Positions 1-6,855 are shown, counted from the stretch's first letter. The stretch: 8,067 nucleotides of DNA from Opitutaceae bacterium (GCA_031282705.1 JAITDF010000673.1:1-8067), one strand, 5' to 3'. The notes: generated by a model not told the origin, from the letters alone. Made by a program: numbers and translations.

Positions 1-1802
1 GGGATGACGACGCTGAGGAAGAGGCTGCGGTCCTCGTCCATTTTGAGATAGATTTCGACGCCGGTGCCGATGTCGAGGTCGCCCTGCACCATGGTGCCGT
101 CGATGACGATTCCGCCGATGTCGCGGTTGAGGTCGGCGCGTTTCTGTTCGCCCTCGACCACGGTGACGCGCAGGCGGGTGTCCTTCTCGCCCGCCTTGAT
201 GGGGCTGGTGGTGCGAAACACGCCGCCTTCGGCCTGGCGGAGGTGGCGTTTTTTCTGCGGCAGGGTCTCGCCTTTCTTGAAGGCGATCTCGACGGTATTG
301 TCGGCGAGCGCGATGCCGAGCGAGTTGATGACGGTGGGCTTGGCGATCGGCGCGCTGATGGTGTAGTGGATCTCGGCGGGGTCGGTTTTCTTGCGGAGGC
401 CCTGCGCGTCCTTGAGTTCGATTTCGAAGAAATTGCGTTCGCCGTCCTTGGCGTGCAGGGTCGCGAGGAACGCGCCGTCCGCGCCGCAGGCGGTTTCGCC
501 GCTGCGCTCGCCGGTGGCCTTGTTGAGGAAGTCGATGCGGCAGCCGCCGAAATCCCTGACGCCGGGCGAGGAGAGTTTGCCGGAGACCATCGGTTTGGCG
601 GAGGTGCCGATGGGGTTGTAGTTGAGCCATTCGATTTTGAAAACGCCCGAGGCGGCGGGGTTTTTTCCGGCGGCGGCGGCGCTTTTCAATTTTTGCGAGG
701 CAAAGATGGCGGCGCCCTCCGCCACCACGGTCATGGGGTTGCGGCTGAAGTCGATGATGTCGCCGAAGTAGGCTTTCAGCGCGTCGCGGAAGTAGGGGGC
801 CTGCGTCGGGCCGCCGACCAGGATGACCTTGGCGAGGTCGCCGGGTTTCAACTTGGACTCGGCGAGGAGTTCCTTGCACAGCGTCACGGCCCGGTCGATG
901 AGCGGGCGGGCGGCGCGGGCGATGTCGGCGCGGGTGAGGGTGATGGTGGAGTAGTCCACCTCGGCGCCGTCGGCGTCCTCGAAGACCGGCCCTTGGAGAT
1001 CGACTTTTTCCTGGCCGCTGAGCGTGATTTTCGCCTGCTCCACGACGTATTTGAGCAGGCGGAAGGGGTGCTCCCATTTCACGGCGCCGCGCTTGAAGCC
1101 CGGCAGGGTGTAGTCGGCGGTGAGCTGCGGGATGACCAGTTGCTCAAGGATGGCCCAGTCGATGTCCGCGCCGCCGAGGAAATTGTCGCCCCGGTGGTTC
1201 TGGGTGGTGAAGACGCCGCGGTTGGCGCGGATGAGGGCGGCGTCGAAGGTGCCGCCGCCGAAGTCGAAGACGAGCCAGTATTGGTTCTCGGTGATTTTTT
1301 TCTGGTAGCCGTAAACCATCGCGGCGGCGACGGGTTCCTGGATGGTGAGGGCCTGCTTGAAGCCGGCCAGTTCCGCGGCGCGCTTGGTGGCGTCGTTGGC
1401 CGGCTGCGGGAACACGGCGGGCACGGTGATGACGACAGCGTCGATCTCCTCGCCGGTCACGCGCTGCGCGTCGCCGCGGAGCGCCTTGAGGATTTCGGCG
1501 GAAAGCTCCACCGGGGTGCGTTTCACGCCCGTTTTCGCGAAGGAGTAAACCTTGTCGGCGCCCATGTCGCGTTTGAACTCCAGCACGGCGTCGCGGCCTT
1601 GGTGGTAGTTGTTTTTCGCGCGGTCGCCGACGAAGGTGGTCAGTTCGCCGCTCTTCGCGTTTTTCGTGATGGACACGGCGCTCGGCGTGATGTCCTGCGA
1701 AAAGTTGTTCTTGATGACTTGCATGGCCTGGCCCCTGAGCACGGCGATGGCGCTGTTGGTGGTGCCGAGGTCGATGCCGAAGTCGATGGTGGTGGATGGC
1801 AT
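1..1802 (-). CDS. Hsp70-family chaperone with inserted beta-rich domain (3' end outside window)
   Basis: About 600 codons are visible; the C-terminus lies beyond the window. Residues 1-372 read as a complete Hsp70 ATPase domain: phosphate-1 loop GIDLGTTNS (9-17), FKRDMG around 76-81 matching the catalytic-lysine region, VITVPAVF (124-131), IQEPVAAAMVYG (154-165), phosphate-2 loop VFDFGGGTFD (178-187) and adenosine motif ILVGGPTQAP (327-336). The usual hydrophobic linker (DVLLLD-type) does not follow. Instead there are about 100 beta-rich residues (385-482, including VSGKLSSPGV and GADGAFLATL), and only then a substrate-binding beta domain, recognisable from SLGIAL, KKGETLPQKK and VVEGEQKRADLN up to about 568. 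ATG at 1802 lies just before the phosphate-1 loop and has no Shine-Dalgarno. It is the last gene of the co-directional run, 81 bp after the GrpE-like gene. ATP-dependent client binding is expected from the family. It is probably a specialised paralogue, so no dnaK symbol is given. Confidence 0.95.
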   Translation of the reverse strand, partial: MPSTTIDFGIDLGTTNSAIAVLRGQAMQVIKNNFSQDITPSAVSITKNAKSGELTTFVGDRAKNNYHQGRDAVLEFKRDMGADKVYSFAKTGVKRTPVELSAEILKALRGDAQRVTGEEIDAVVITVPAVFPQPANDATKRAAELAGFKQALTIQEPVAAAMVYGYQKKITENQYWLVFDFGGGTFDAALIRANRGVFTTQNHRGDNFLGGADIDWAILEQLVIPQLTADYTLPGFKRGAVKWEHPFRLLKYVVEQAKITLSGQEKVDLQGPVFEDADGAEVDYSTITLTRADIARAARPLIDRAVTLCKELLAESKLKPGDLAKVILVGGPTQAPYFRDALKAYFGDIIDFSRNPMTVVAEGAAIFASQKLKSAAAAGKNPAASGVFKIEWLNYNPIGTSAKPMVSGKLSSPGVRDFGGCRIDFLNKATGERSGETACGADGAFLATLHAKDGERNFFEIELKDAQGLRKKTDPAEIHYTISAPIAKPTVINSLGIALADNTVEIAFKKGETLPQKKRHLRQAEGGVFRTTSPIKAGEKDTRLRVTVVEGEQKRADLNRDIGGIVIDGTMVQGDLDIGTGVEIYLKMDEDRSLFLSVVI

Positions 1803-1883
1803 GGTGGTTGTTTTTTTGGATTTTGGCGGTTTGGCCGACTGGCGGTTTTCCGGTCTGGCTGTTTTGTGATTAAAGGCAAAAGA
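1803..1883 (-). other. Intergenic spacer between GrpE-like and Hsp70 genes
   Basis: An 81-bp AT-richer gap. It contains a TTTAAT hexamer (minus strand) resembling a -10 box, but no matching -35 box at normal spacing. There is no hairpin followed by a T-run and no Shine-Dalgarno before the Hsp70 ATG. The two genes are most simply read as co-transcribed. Confidence 0.5.
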
Positions 1884-2579
1884 TTATGCCGGGTCGCCCG
1901 GAGGCGGTTGCCCGGTGGCGGGCGGCTCGGCGGGCGGCGTTTCCGCCGCCGCCGTGTCATCGGGCTTCAGCGTGATGACGTTGCCCGGGTAAAACTCGCC
2001 GGTCCTCTCGAATTTCAGCGTGGGCGTGAGGGTTTGGAAGACAATTTCCTCGGCCAGGCCGGGTGTCGGTTTGGCGGAGATGACCTTGACGGGCATGCCC
2101 GCGTGAAAGGGCTGCCCGGTGAAATCCTGGATGGCGACGCCGAGCGTGCCGAGTATGGTGTTCAGCCGTTCCGCGTAAAAGCCGATGTCGGCGAGCTGCT
2201 TCGCTTCGAGCGCGGCGGCGGGTTCGTCGGTGCCCGGCTTGAACACGATGCCCTTGAGCTTCCACGCCGCGATCGCGAGGTCGCGCATGGCCTTGATGAA
2301 GGTGTCCTCGCCGGGGCGCACGTCGGGCGGCGGCTGCTGCTGCTGCTGCTGCGCCGGCGGCGGGTCGGAGGCAAGGGGCGCGCCCGCCGGGAAAACGTCC
2401 GCCGGAAAAGCGCCCGCCGGAAAACCGTCCGGGAGCACGGGATACGGATAGGACGGAATCCCGCCGAGCGCCGCCGCCTGCTGGCGGCGCAAATCGGGGA
2501 CGCCGGGTTTGGCGCCGCCTTGGTGTCCGGTCTCGGGTTTGTTTTTCATGTGGGTTTTCTTTTTGTTTTTTTTGCTCAT
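1884..2579 (-). CDS. GrpE-like nucleotide-exchange-factor candidate with low-complexity N-terminus
   Basis: A 231-residue protein from ATG 2579. Residues 1-90 are low complexity: a Lys-rich start (MSKKNKKK), FPAG-type repeats (53-66), Q6 (77-82) and Pro runs. The folded core is about 91-205: a helical stretch (DTFIKAMRDLAIAAWKLKG and AERLNTILGTLGV), then TGQPFHAGMPVKVI and a beta-rich segment to PGNVITL. The order 'helix, G-x-PF, then beta strands ending in G-x-V' resembles the C-terminal part of GrpE (LGV..I...G.PFDP....V), and it sits directly upstream of an Hsp70. The long N-terminal dimer helix of GrpE is not evident, and the tail (212-231) is Pro-rich. An in-frame TTG at 2615 would add 12 residues but lies inside a hairpin, so ATG 2579 is preferred. 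If the assignment is right, it promotes ADP release from the neighbouring Hsp70. The gene call is firm; the function is moderate. Confidence 0.65.
   Translation of the reverse strand: MSKKNKKKTHMKNKPETGHQGGAKPGVPDLRRQQAAALGGIPSYPYPVLPDGFPAGAFPADVFPAGAPLASDPPPAQQQQQQPPPDVRPGEDTFIKAMRDLAIAAWKLKGIVFKPGTDEPAAALEAKQLADIGFYAERLNTILGTLGVAIQDFTGQPFHAGMPVKVISAKPTPGLAEEIVFQTLTPTLKFERTGEFYPGNVITLKPDDTAAAETPPAEPPATGQPPPGDPA
2334..2351 (-). repeat. CAG triplet repeat (six units) encoding Q6
   Basis: Six perfect CTG units on the plus strand (CAG on the coding strand) inside the low-complexity region of the GrpE-like gene. They encode six glutamines followed by prolines. Slippage would change length in frame and probably be tolerated in this disordered region. 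Confidence 0.9.
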
Positions 2580-2585
2580 GCGGGG

Positions 2586-2617
2586 AGTAAACGAAACCGG
2601 CGGGGCCGCCGTCAACC
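2586..2617 (-). promoter_or_regulatory. Candidate promoter of GrpE-like/Hsp70 genes (GGTTGACGGC-N14-CGTTTACT)
   Basis: On the minus strand TTGACG (2615-2610) is followed after 16 nt by CGTTTACT (2593-2586). TTGACG matches five of six consensus -35 bases. TTTACT matches four of six -10 bases with an 18-nt spacer. The same GGTTGACGGC and CGTTT blocks with identical spacing occur upstream of the kinase gene (6947-6915). The -10 box ends only 6 nt before ATG 2579, so a transcript from here would be nearly or fully leaderless. No experimental support can be seen in sequence. Confidence 0.45.
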
Positions 2618-2642
2618 GGGCGCGGTCGCGCGCCCGGTTTTT
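2614..2642 (-). terminator. GC-rich perfect hairpin just after the membrane J-like gene
   Basis: An 11-bp perfect inverted repeat, AACCGGGCGCG (2614-2624) and CGCGCCCGGTT (2629-2639), encloses a 4-nt loop and starts 3 nt after the TGA of the upstream gene (2645-2643). Read on the minus strand it is preceded by an A-run and followed by only two T residues. It is therefore a weak intrinsic terminator in the gene direction; read on the plus strand it has a six-T run (2638-2643). It may attenuate or protect the 3' end of the upstream message rather than fully terminate it. Confidence 0.5.
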
Positions 2643-5438
2643 TCAGGGCTTCACCCTCTTTTCCATCCGGGCGAACGACACGGGCAGCCGCTCCAGCCTG
2701 AATACGAGTATGAGGTAGGTGAGGGCGGTTGCGGCGTAGGGCGCCCACCACTTTCCCACGGCGGACGTTTCGGGGGCGATGGCGTTATACGCGATAATCG
2801 CGAGCCAGGCCGCCAGTGTCACGGGCCACATGACCATGAAGAAGGACTGGAGATAAAAGTAGCTCCGGTGAGTGCGCACCGGGACAAAAAGCCCCAGCGC
2901 GACCCCCGCGACGGGGAAATGCCACCATCGCAGCATGGGCAGCCCCGCCAGCAGGGGGATGTGCTCCCTGCCGAATGAGAAAAGGAGGAACGTCACGCCG
3001 AGAAAGAACAGCGGCATCCTCCGCAACGAGGCGTTCTCCACCGGCGATGTCGGCCCGTCGGAAAACTGCGACACGAACGTCAGAATCCAATACGGCCCGA
3101 TCATGATGGCGGAAATCGAAAAGCCGGTGAACGCCGCGCGCCACAGCCACGGGGAAAGCGCTTCGAAAGCCGGGCCGGTGTATGCGGCGACGATGGCCGT
3201 GACGATGGCCGTGCCCGCGATGCCCCAAATCGTGAACGCCTTGAGCAGCGGCGGAAGCGGGTAGGGCAGCCGGCCCCACGGAAACACAAGTCCCAAGACC
3301 GCGCCGGCCATGGCGAGATGGTGCCATTGCACGATGAACTTCCCGACGCTCCATCCGGCGGGCAGATAATGCTTGAAGATGGACGACAGGATGAGCGCGC
3401 TCACGCCCAGAAGGCAGGTCCACGCAAGCCTTGCAAACGGATTGGCGTGCGATGGCGGTCGCGGCGGCGGCGGCGGCGGCGGGGTCTTCACGCCTCCCAC
3501 CTTGTCCACGATTTCCATCAAATCCCCGCGATCCTTTCTGAATTTCTTCCGGTCGTCGTCGTCCGGCGTGTCCTCGATGGCGTTGTCTATCGCGCGCAGG
3601 GCGAGGGCGAGCAGCGTCCGGGCTTCATGGATGTCCCGGCTCTTGAGCCGCGCCACCGCCTCCTCGTTGGTGATGTCAATGGAAAGGGAGCGCTCCATCA
3701 TGGCGAACAGCTTCGCCAACGGCTTGTGCCGGGAGTCCCTCGCCACGCAGGCCTTGAGCTTGGGACGCACGCCGAGCAATTTGCGGAAGCGCGCGGACGG
3801 GCTTTCCTTGTCCTTGCCGTTGGACACCTCGGCCATGACCTCCAGGATTTCCCTGACATCATTCGGCGGCGGCTGCTGCGGCGGCGGCGACGGCGTCAGC
3901 GTGGCCAGGTCCTTGCGGAACCTTTCCCGGTCGTCCGCGTCCGGCGTGTCCTCGATGGCGCATTTGATCGCGGTGATGGCGAGGTCCCGGTTGTCCTCCT
4001 TGTTGAAAATTTCCACGGAGAGCACCCGCTCCAGCATGGCGAACATTTTCAACAGCGTCTTGCACTCCTCTTTCCCGGAATTTTTCGCCGCCCATTCCTT
4101 GAGCCTGGGGCGCACGCGTTGCAGCCTGCGGAAACGCTCGGACGCCTTCACGGTGTCCTTGTCCTTGACCACGCTGACAATGGCCGCCTGGACTTCCGCG
4201 GGGCCGGAGAGGCCGCCGCCGCCGGGGCCGGTTATGTTATCCTCAATCTTCTTCCTGAGCGCCGGGTCGGTGGCGATGGCCAGCGCCTTCTTCAGGAGGG
4301 CGGTGTCGTCGTCCGTGCTTTCCCCCGCATTTTGCCTGGCATTGAACGCGGCTATGCAGCAATTGAGCGCCGTCCTCGCCGCCTCGTCATAAATGCACTC
4401 CCGCTCTTTTTTCAGGACGCTGTCGTCGGCGTAGAACAGATCCAGCACCGGCTTCGCCTTTTGCTCGAAGTCGGTTTCAAAAAACTCCTTCGCCTTGGCG
4501 AAGGCCTGCTTCTTCTTCCCCTCGTCCGTCGAGCCGGCGAAGGACTGCGCCTGCGCGCGGGCGGCCTCCAGGCGGTCGCGGACGGGCTTGGTGACTTCCC
4601 GGACGGTGCCGCGGTAGTCGTCGTCAAATTCCTCCGAGCCGCTGTTCATGGCGTGGTCGAGCATGGCATCGACGTGAAACTTCGCGCGCTCCAGCAGGCC
4701 CTTTTCGGCGTAGTGGCGGGCGATGTCGCCGTGGATGGCGGAGAGCGTCTTGCCGAGGTCGGCCTTCATGCCGTCGGCCAGCGCGGCGGTCAGCGCGGGG
4801 TCGCCCTTGGAGAGGATGCGTTTTTTCGTCTCGGCCCAGACGTGCCCGTCGTCCGCGACCTCGCGCCAGCGCCTGCCGGCGTTTTTCCATGTGTTTTCGA
4901 GGCGCGTCTCCTTTGTTTTTGCGAGGGTGCCGGCGAGGTGCTTCGCGGTTTCCTCAAGCGCCAGCATCAGATAATTGACCGCGAGGTTGTGCCGGGCGAC
5001 GGCGCGCGCGGGGCCGTCTTCCTGCTCCCATTCGCGCCAGACGCGCAGGGCCTCCGCCGCGTCGCCCCCGGCGATGGCCTCAAGGCCGGCGTCCGCCTCC
5101 CCGCCGAATTCGCGGGGCCAGAACCAGAAAAACTCGTCGGAGGCGCGCAGCTCGCCGTCGTTGGTGCGCTCCAGGGCGGCGTCGAGCTGGTGCGCGGAGG
5201 GCGGCGGTTCGCAGCCGAACGCGGCGGTGTAAACCTCCTTGATGCGCTTCAGGGTCGCGTGGGCCTTCAAGACGCCGTGCCGCTCCTGCAACTCGGTGTC
5301 CGTGGCGTCCACCGGCATCGCCAGGATGCGGAACGCGTTTTCGGTGTAGAGGCCGAGCCGCCCGGAGGACAGGAGGGCGGACGCGCCGCCGACCCGCCGG
5401 CTGCCGGTGCTTTCGCTTGGGAGGTCTTTTTTTGCCAT
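2643..5438 (-). CDS. Large membrane protein with degenerate J-like N-terminus and duplicated middle module
   Basis: 931 residues, ATG at 5438 with no Shine-Dalgarno. Residues 30-113 (LYTENAFRILAMPVDAT through DEFFWFWP) resemble a J-like helical module found in some bacterial proteins near Hsp70 genes. The 'AFRILAMPVDAT..EL' start is J-domain-like, but there is no HPD tripeptide. Residues 115-400 are helical and TPR-like in composition. Residues 415-515 and 527-642 are a tandem duplication sharing RFR(R/K)L, VRP(R/K)LK, L(K/A)(M/L)FAM(L/M)ER and IEDTPD, separated by a Pro/Gln linker. A Pro-rich hinge (653-662) leads to about eight hydrophobic segments near 671-690, 701-720, 732-753, 767-788, 808-822, 836-854, 864-886 and 897-914. 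There is no signal peptide, so the large N-terminal part is probably cytoplasmic. It lies upstream of the GrpE-like and Hsp70 genes, suggesting a membrane platform or J-type partner for that Hsp70. The exact biochemical role is unknown. Confidence 0.85.
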   Translation of the reverse strand: MAKKDLPSESTGSRRVGGASALLSSGRLGLYTENAFRILAMPVDATDTELQERHGVLKAHATLKRIKEVYTAAFGCEPPPSAHQLDAALERTNDGELRASDEFFWFWPREFGGEADAGLEAIAGGDAAEALRVWREWEQEDGPARAVARHNLAVNYLMLALEETAKHLAGTLAKTKETRLENTWKNAGRRWREVADDGHVWAETKKRILSKGDPALTAALADGMKADLGKTLSAIHGDIARHYAEKGLLERAKFHVDAMLDHAMNSGSEEFDDDYRGTVREVTKPVRDRLEAARAQAQSFAGSTDEGKKKQAFAKAKEFFETDFEQKAKPVLDLFYADDSVLKKERECIYDEAARTALNCCIAAFNARQNAGESTDDDTALLKKALAIATDPALRKKIEDNITGPGGGGLSGPAEVQAAIVSVVKDKDTVKASERFRRLQRVRPRLKEWAAKNSGKEECKTLLKMFAMLERVLSVEIFNKEDNRDLAITAIKCAIEDTPDADDRERFRKDLATLTPSPPPQQPPPNDVREILEVMAEVSNGKDKESPSARFRKLLGVRPKLKACVARDSRHKPLAKLFAMMERSLSIDITNEEAVARLKSRDIHEARTLLALALRAIDNAIEDTPDDDDRKKFRKDRGDLMEIVDKVGGVKTPPPPPPPRPPSHANPFARLAWTCLLGVSALILSSIFKHYLPAGWSVGKFIVQWHHLAMAGAVLGLVFPWGRLPYPLPPLLKAFTIWGIAGTAIVTAIVAAYTGPAFEALSPWLWRAAFTGFSISAIMIGPYWILTFVSQFSDGPTSPVENASLRRMPLFFLGVTFLLFSFGREHIPLLAGLPMLRWWHFPVAGVALGLFVPVRTHRSYFYLQSFFMVMWPVTLAAWLAIIAYNAIAPETSAVGKWWAPYAATALTYLILVFRLERLPVSFARMEKRVKP
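3462..3482 (-). repeat. GGC triplet run encoding a polyproline hinge
   Basis: Seven tandem GGC-type units on the plus strand encode the Pro run at residues 653-659 of the membrane protein, between the second duplicated module and the first hydrophobic segment. Confidence 0.8.
3505..4197 (-). repeat. Tandem duplicated protein module within the membrane J-like gene
   Basis: Two diverged copies of a ~100-115-residue helical unit (about 4197-3894 and 3860-3505) are separated by a Pro/Gln linker. A 22-nt stretch encoding the IEDTPD region is identical at 3561-3582 and 3939-3960. The second copy carries about 15 extra residues before IEDTPD. Confidence 0.8.
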
Positions 5439-5477
5439 GATGAATAAGTGATGTTACGCGGAAGAGCCTGTTACTCG

Positions 5478-5707
5478 TCCCTCTTTCTCTTTATCTTTTC
5501 TCTTTCTCTTTCTCTCCCATCCCTCCCATCCCCTTCTCCCTTCCTGACGAAAGAGGAAAGAGGAAAGAGAAAGAAGAAAGAGAAAGAAGAAAGAGAACGA
5601 GGAAAGAGAACGGGAAAGAAGAAAGAGAAAGATAAAGAAGAAAGAAGAACGAGAACGAGAACGAGGAACGAGAACGATAAAGACAAAGAGAAAGAGGAAA
5701 GAAGGGA
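5478..5707. repeat. Pyrimidine tract plus long purine hexamer microsatellite
   Basis: On the plus strand, 5478-5545 is 68 nt of pyrimidine with only three purines (5493, 5519, 5528). After a short GAC spacer, 5549-5707 is 159 nt of purine with ten interruptions (eight C, two T). The purine part is built of GAAAGA, GAAAGAAGA and GAACGA units. The two arms are imperfectly complementary, for example TCTTTATC at 5489-5496 with GATAAAGA at 5631-5638 and GATAAAGA at 5676-5683, so a long hairpin or triplex is possible. The tract fills most of the 283-bp gap between the kinase and the membrane protein gene. Open frames across it are low complexity and are not called as genes. Confidence 0.9.
5516..5540 (-). 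other. G-quadruplex motif in the leader of the membrane J-like gene
   Basis: On the minus (mRNA-sense) strand there are five G-runs of 3-4 residues, at 5540-5538, 5533-5530, 5527-5525, 5523-5521 and 5518-5516, with loops of 4, 2, 1 and 2 nt. This fits the standard G3+N1-7 pattern with one spare run. It lies 78-102 nt upstream of the ATG at 5438. Confidence 0.75.
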
Positions 5708-5714
5708 TCCCTCC

Positions 5715-5736
5715 AAAAAAATCACCGGGTGGTGAT
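5715..5736 (-). terminator. Intrinsic terminator overlapping the kinase stop codon
   Basis: Read on the minus strand, ATCACC-ACCC-GGTGAT is a 6-bp stem with a 4-nt loop (5736-5721), directly followed by a run of seven T residues (5721-5715). The TGA stop of the kinase lies within the 3' arm. The stem is short, so termination may be partial. It divides the cluster into a sigma/kinase unit and a downstream chaperone unit. Confidence 0.6.
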
Positions 5737-6855
5737 GCCGTTGCGCCAGGCCTGCACCTCCATCGCGTAGTGTTCCCGGAGTTCGGGCCAGATGCGCATG
5801 GCCTCCTCCATGCGGTCGGCGGCGTCGATGAGGCGGCCCCGGCCAGCCAGGTCGATCGCCTCCTTCTCCAGCTTCTCCGCCTCGCCACGGGAAAGCGGGA
5901 CGGACGTGGCCGCCGCGCCGCAGCCGGCGCCGGCGATGACCTTGGACGAGACCGTGCCGCCGCCGCCGTCGTCGTCCGCCAGCCGCTCCTTGGCGCCCTT
6001 GGCGGGCGCGGCCAGCCAGGCCTCCAAGTCGGCCAGCATCTCGCCCGCGCCGGCGTAGCGCTCCTCGCGCCGGAAGCGCAGCGCCCGGGCGACGATGGCG
6101 TCGAGCCGCGCGTCCACCGCCGGGTTTGTCCGCGACGGCGGGGGGCAGGGCGGCGTGCGCTCGTTGACGGCACCCGGGTGCTCGTAGGGCCAGCGATCGG
6201 CCAGCAACTGGTAAAGCGTGACCCCGGCGGACCAGATGTCGGACTGCTTCGAGGTCCCCTCCCGCCGGAAAACCTCCGGCGCCATGTAGGCCGGCGTGCC
6301 GCAGTTTGAATACAGCTGCCCCAGGAACGACTCGCGCCGCGCCAGCCCGAAGTCCGACACCCGCGCGCACAAGCCGCGCCCGGTCTCCGTCTTCAGCAGG
6401 ATGTTGTCCGGCTTGATGTCGCGGTGCAGGATGTTGTTGGCATGGGCAAACGCCAGCCCGCCCAACGCCTGCCCCACCAGCCGCGCCGCCTCCGCGACGG
6501 GCATGAACCGCTCGCCAAAGGTCTTCCAGTAGGCGGTGAGGGAGCCCGACGGCATGAAGTCCATCACATAATAACTGTGCCGCCCGTCGGGCAGCTCCAC
6601 GACATCGGCGTAGGTCACGCGGACGATGTGGGGGTGGTCGAGGCCGGCCAGCATCCGCGCCTCCTTCATCTCCTCCGCCATGTCGTCGGCGCAGGCCTTC
6701 ATGACCTTCATGGCGAAACGCGAGTCCAGGAAACGATGCCGCACCCGGTAAACCTCGGCAAACCCCCCGTTGCCCAGAAACCGTTCGACGACAAACGAGC
6801 CGACCGTGTCGTCGGGCGACAATAGACAGGAGTGCGCGCTTTTTTCGGATTTCAT
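5722..6855 (-). CDS. Hanks-type (PknB-like) Ser/Thr protein kinase, cytoplasmic
   Basis: 377 residues from ATG 6855. All key kinase elements are present: Gly-rich loop LGNGGFAEVY (27-36), ATP-binding Lys50 in FAMKVMK, the C-helix Glu region EEMKEARML (61-69), catalytic loop HRDIKPDN (144-151), DFG (168-170), activation-segment end CGTPAYMAPE (185-194) and SDIWSAGVTLYQLL. The domain ends near 285. A Gly-rich linker and a helical C-terminal stretch (about 325-370, TPR-like in appearance) follow, with no membrane segment, so it is a soluble kinase. An in-frame TTG at 6945 overlaps the sigma stop and would add 30 residues. It lies within a promoter-like motif, and the kinase fold starts about 20 residues after ATG 6855, so the shorter form is preferred. 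Placed between a sigma factor and a chaperone set, it may phosphorylate the sigma factor or the J-like protein. The kinase call is firm; the substrate is unknown. Confidence 0.95.
   Translation of the reverse strand: MKSEKSAHSCLLSPDDTVGSFVVERFLGNGGFAEVYRVRHRFLDSRFAMKVMKACADDMAEEMKEARMLAGLDHPHIVRVTYADVVELPDGRHSYYVMDFMPSGSLTAYWKTFGERFMPVAEAARLVGQALGGLAFAHANNILHRDIKPDNILLKTETGRGLCARVSDFGLARRESFLGQLYSNCGTPAYMAPEVFRREGTSKQSDIWSAGVTLYQLLADRWPYEHPGAVNERTPPCPPPSRTNPAVDARLDAIVARALRFRREERYAGAGEMLADLEAWLAAPAKGAKERLADDDGGGGTVSSKVIAGAGCGAAATSVPLSRGEAEKLEKEAIDLAGRGRLIDAADRMEEAMRIWPELREHYAMEVQAWRNGITTR

Noticed and set aside
243..2978. 911-codon open frame on the plus strand
   Set aside because: It is antisense to the Hsp70 and GrpE-like genes, crosses both gene boundaries, is Gly/Val/Arg-rich without recognisable domains, and is explained by high third-position GC of the minus-strand genes.
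3318..5447. 709-codon open frame on the plus strand
   Set aside because: It is antisense to the membrane J-like gene over nearly its whole length, with a composition typical of GC shadows and no motifs.
5549..5707. Possible CRISPR-like array
   Set aside because: Units are short purine hexamers with no conserved repeat of 23-40 nt and no unique spacers.
5448..5735. 95-codon plus-strand frame across the repeat tract
   Set aside because: The translation is almost entirely Ser/Leu/Phe then Lys/Glu/Arg from the microsatellite and runs into the kinase stop. Nothing suggests a real protein.
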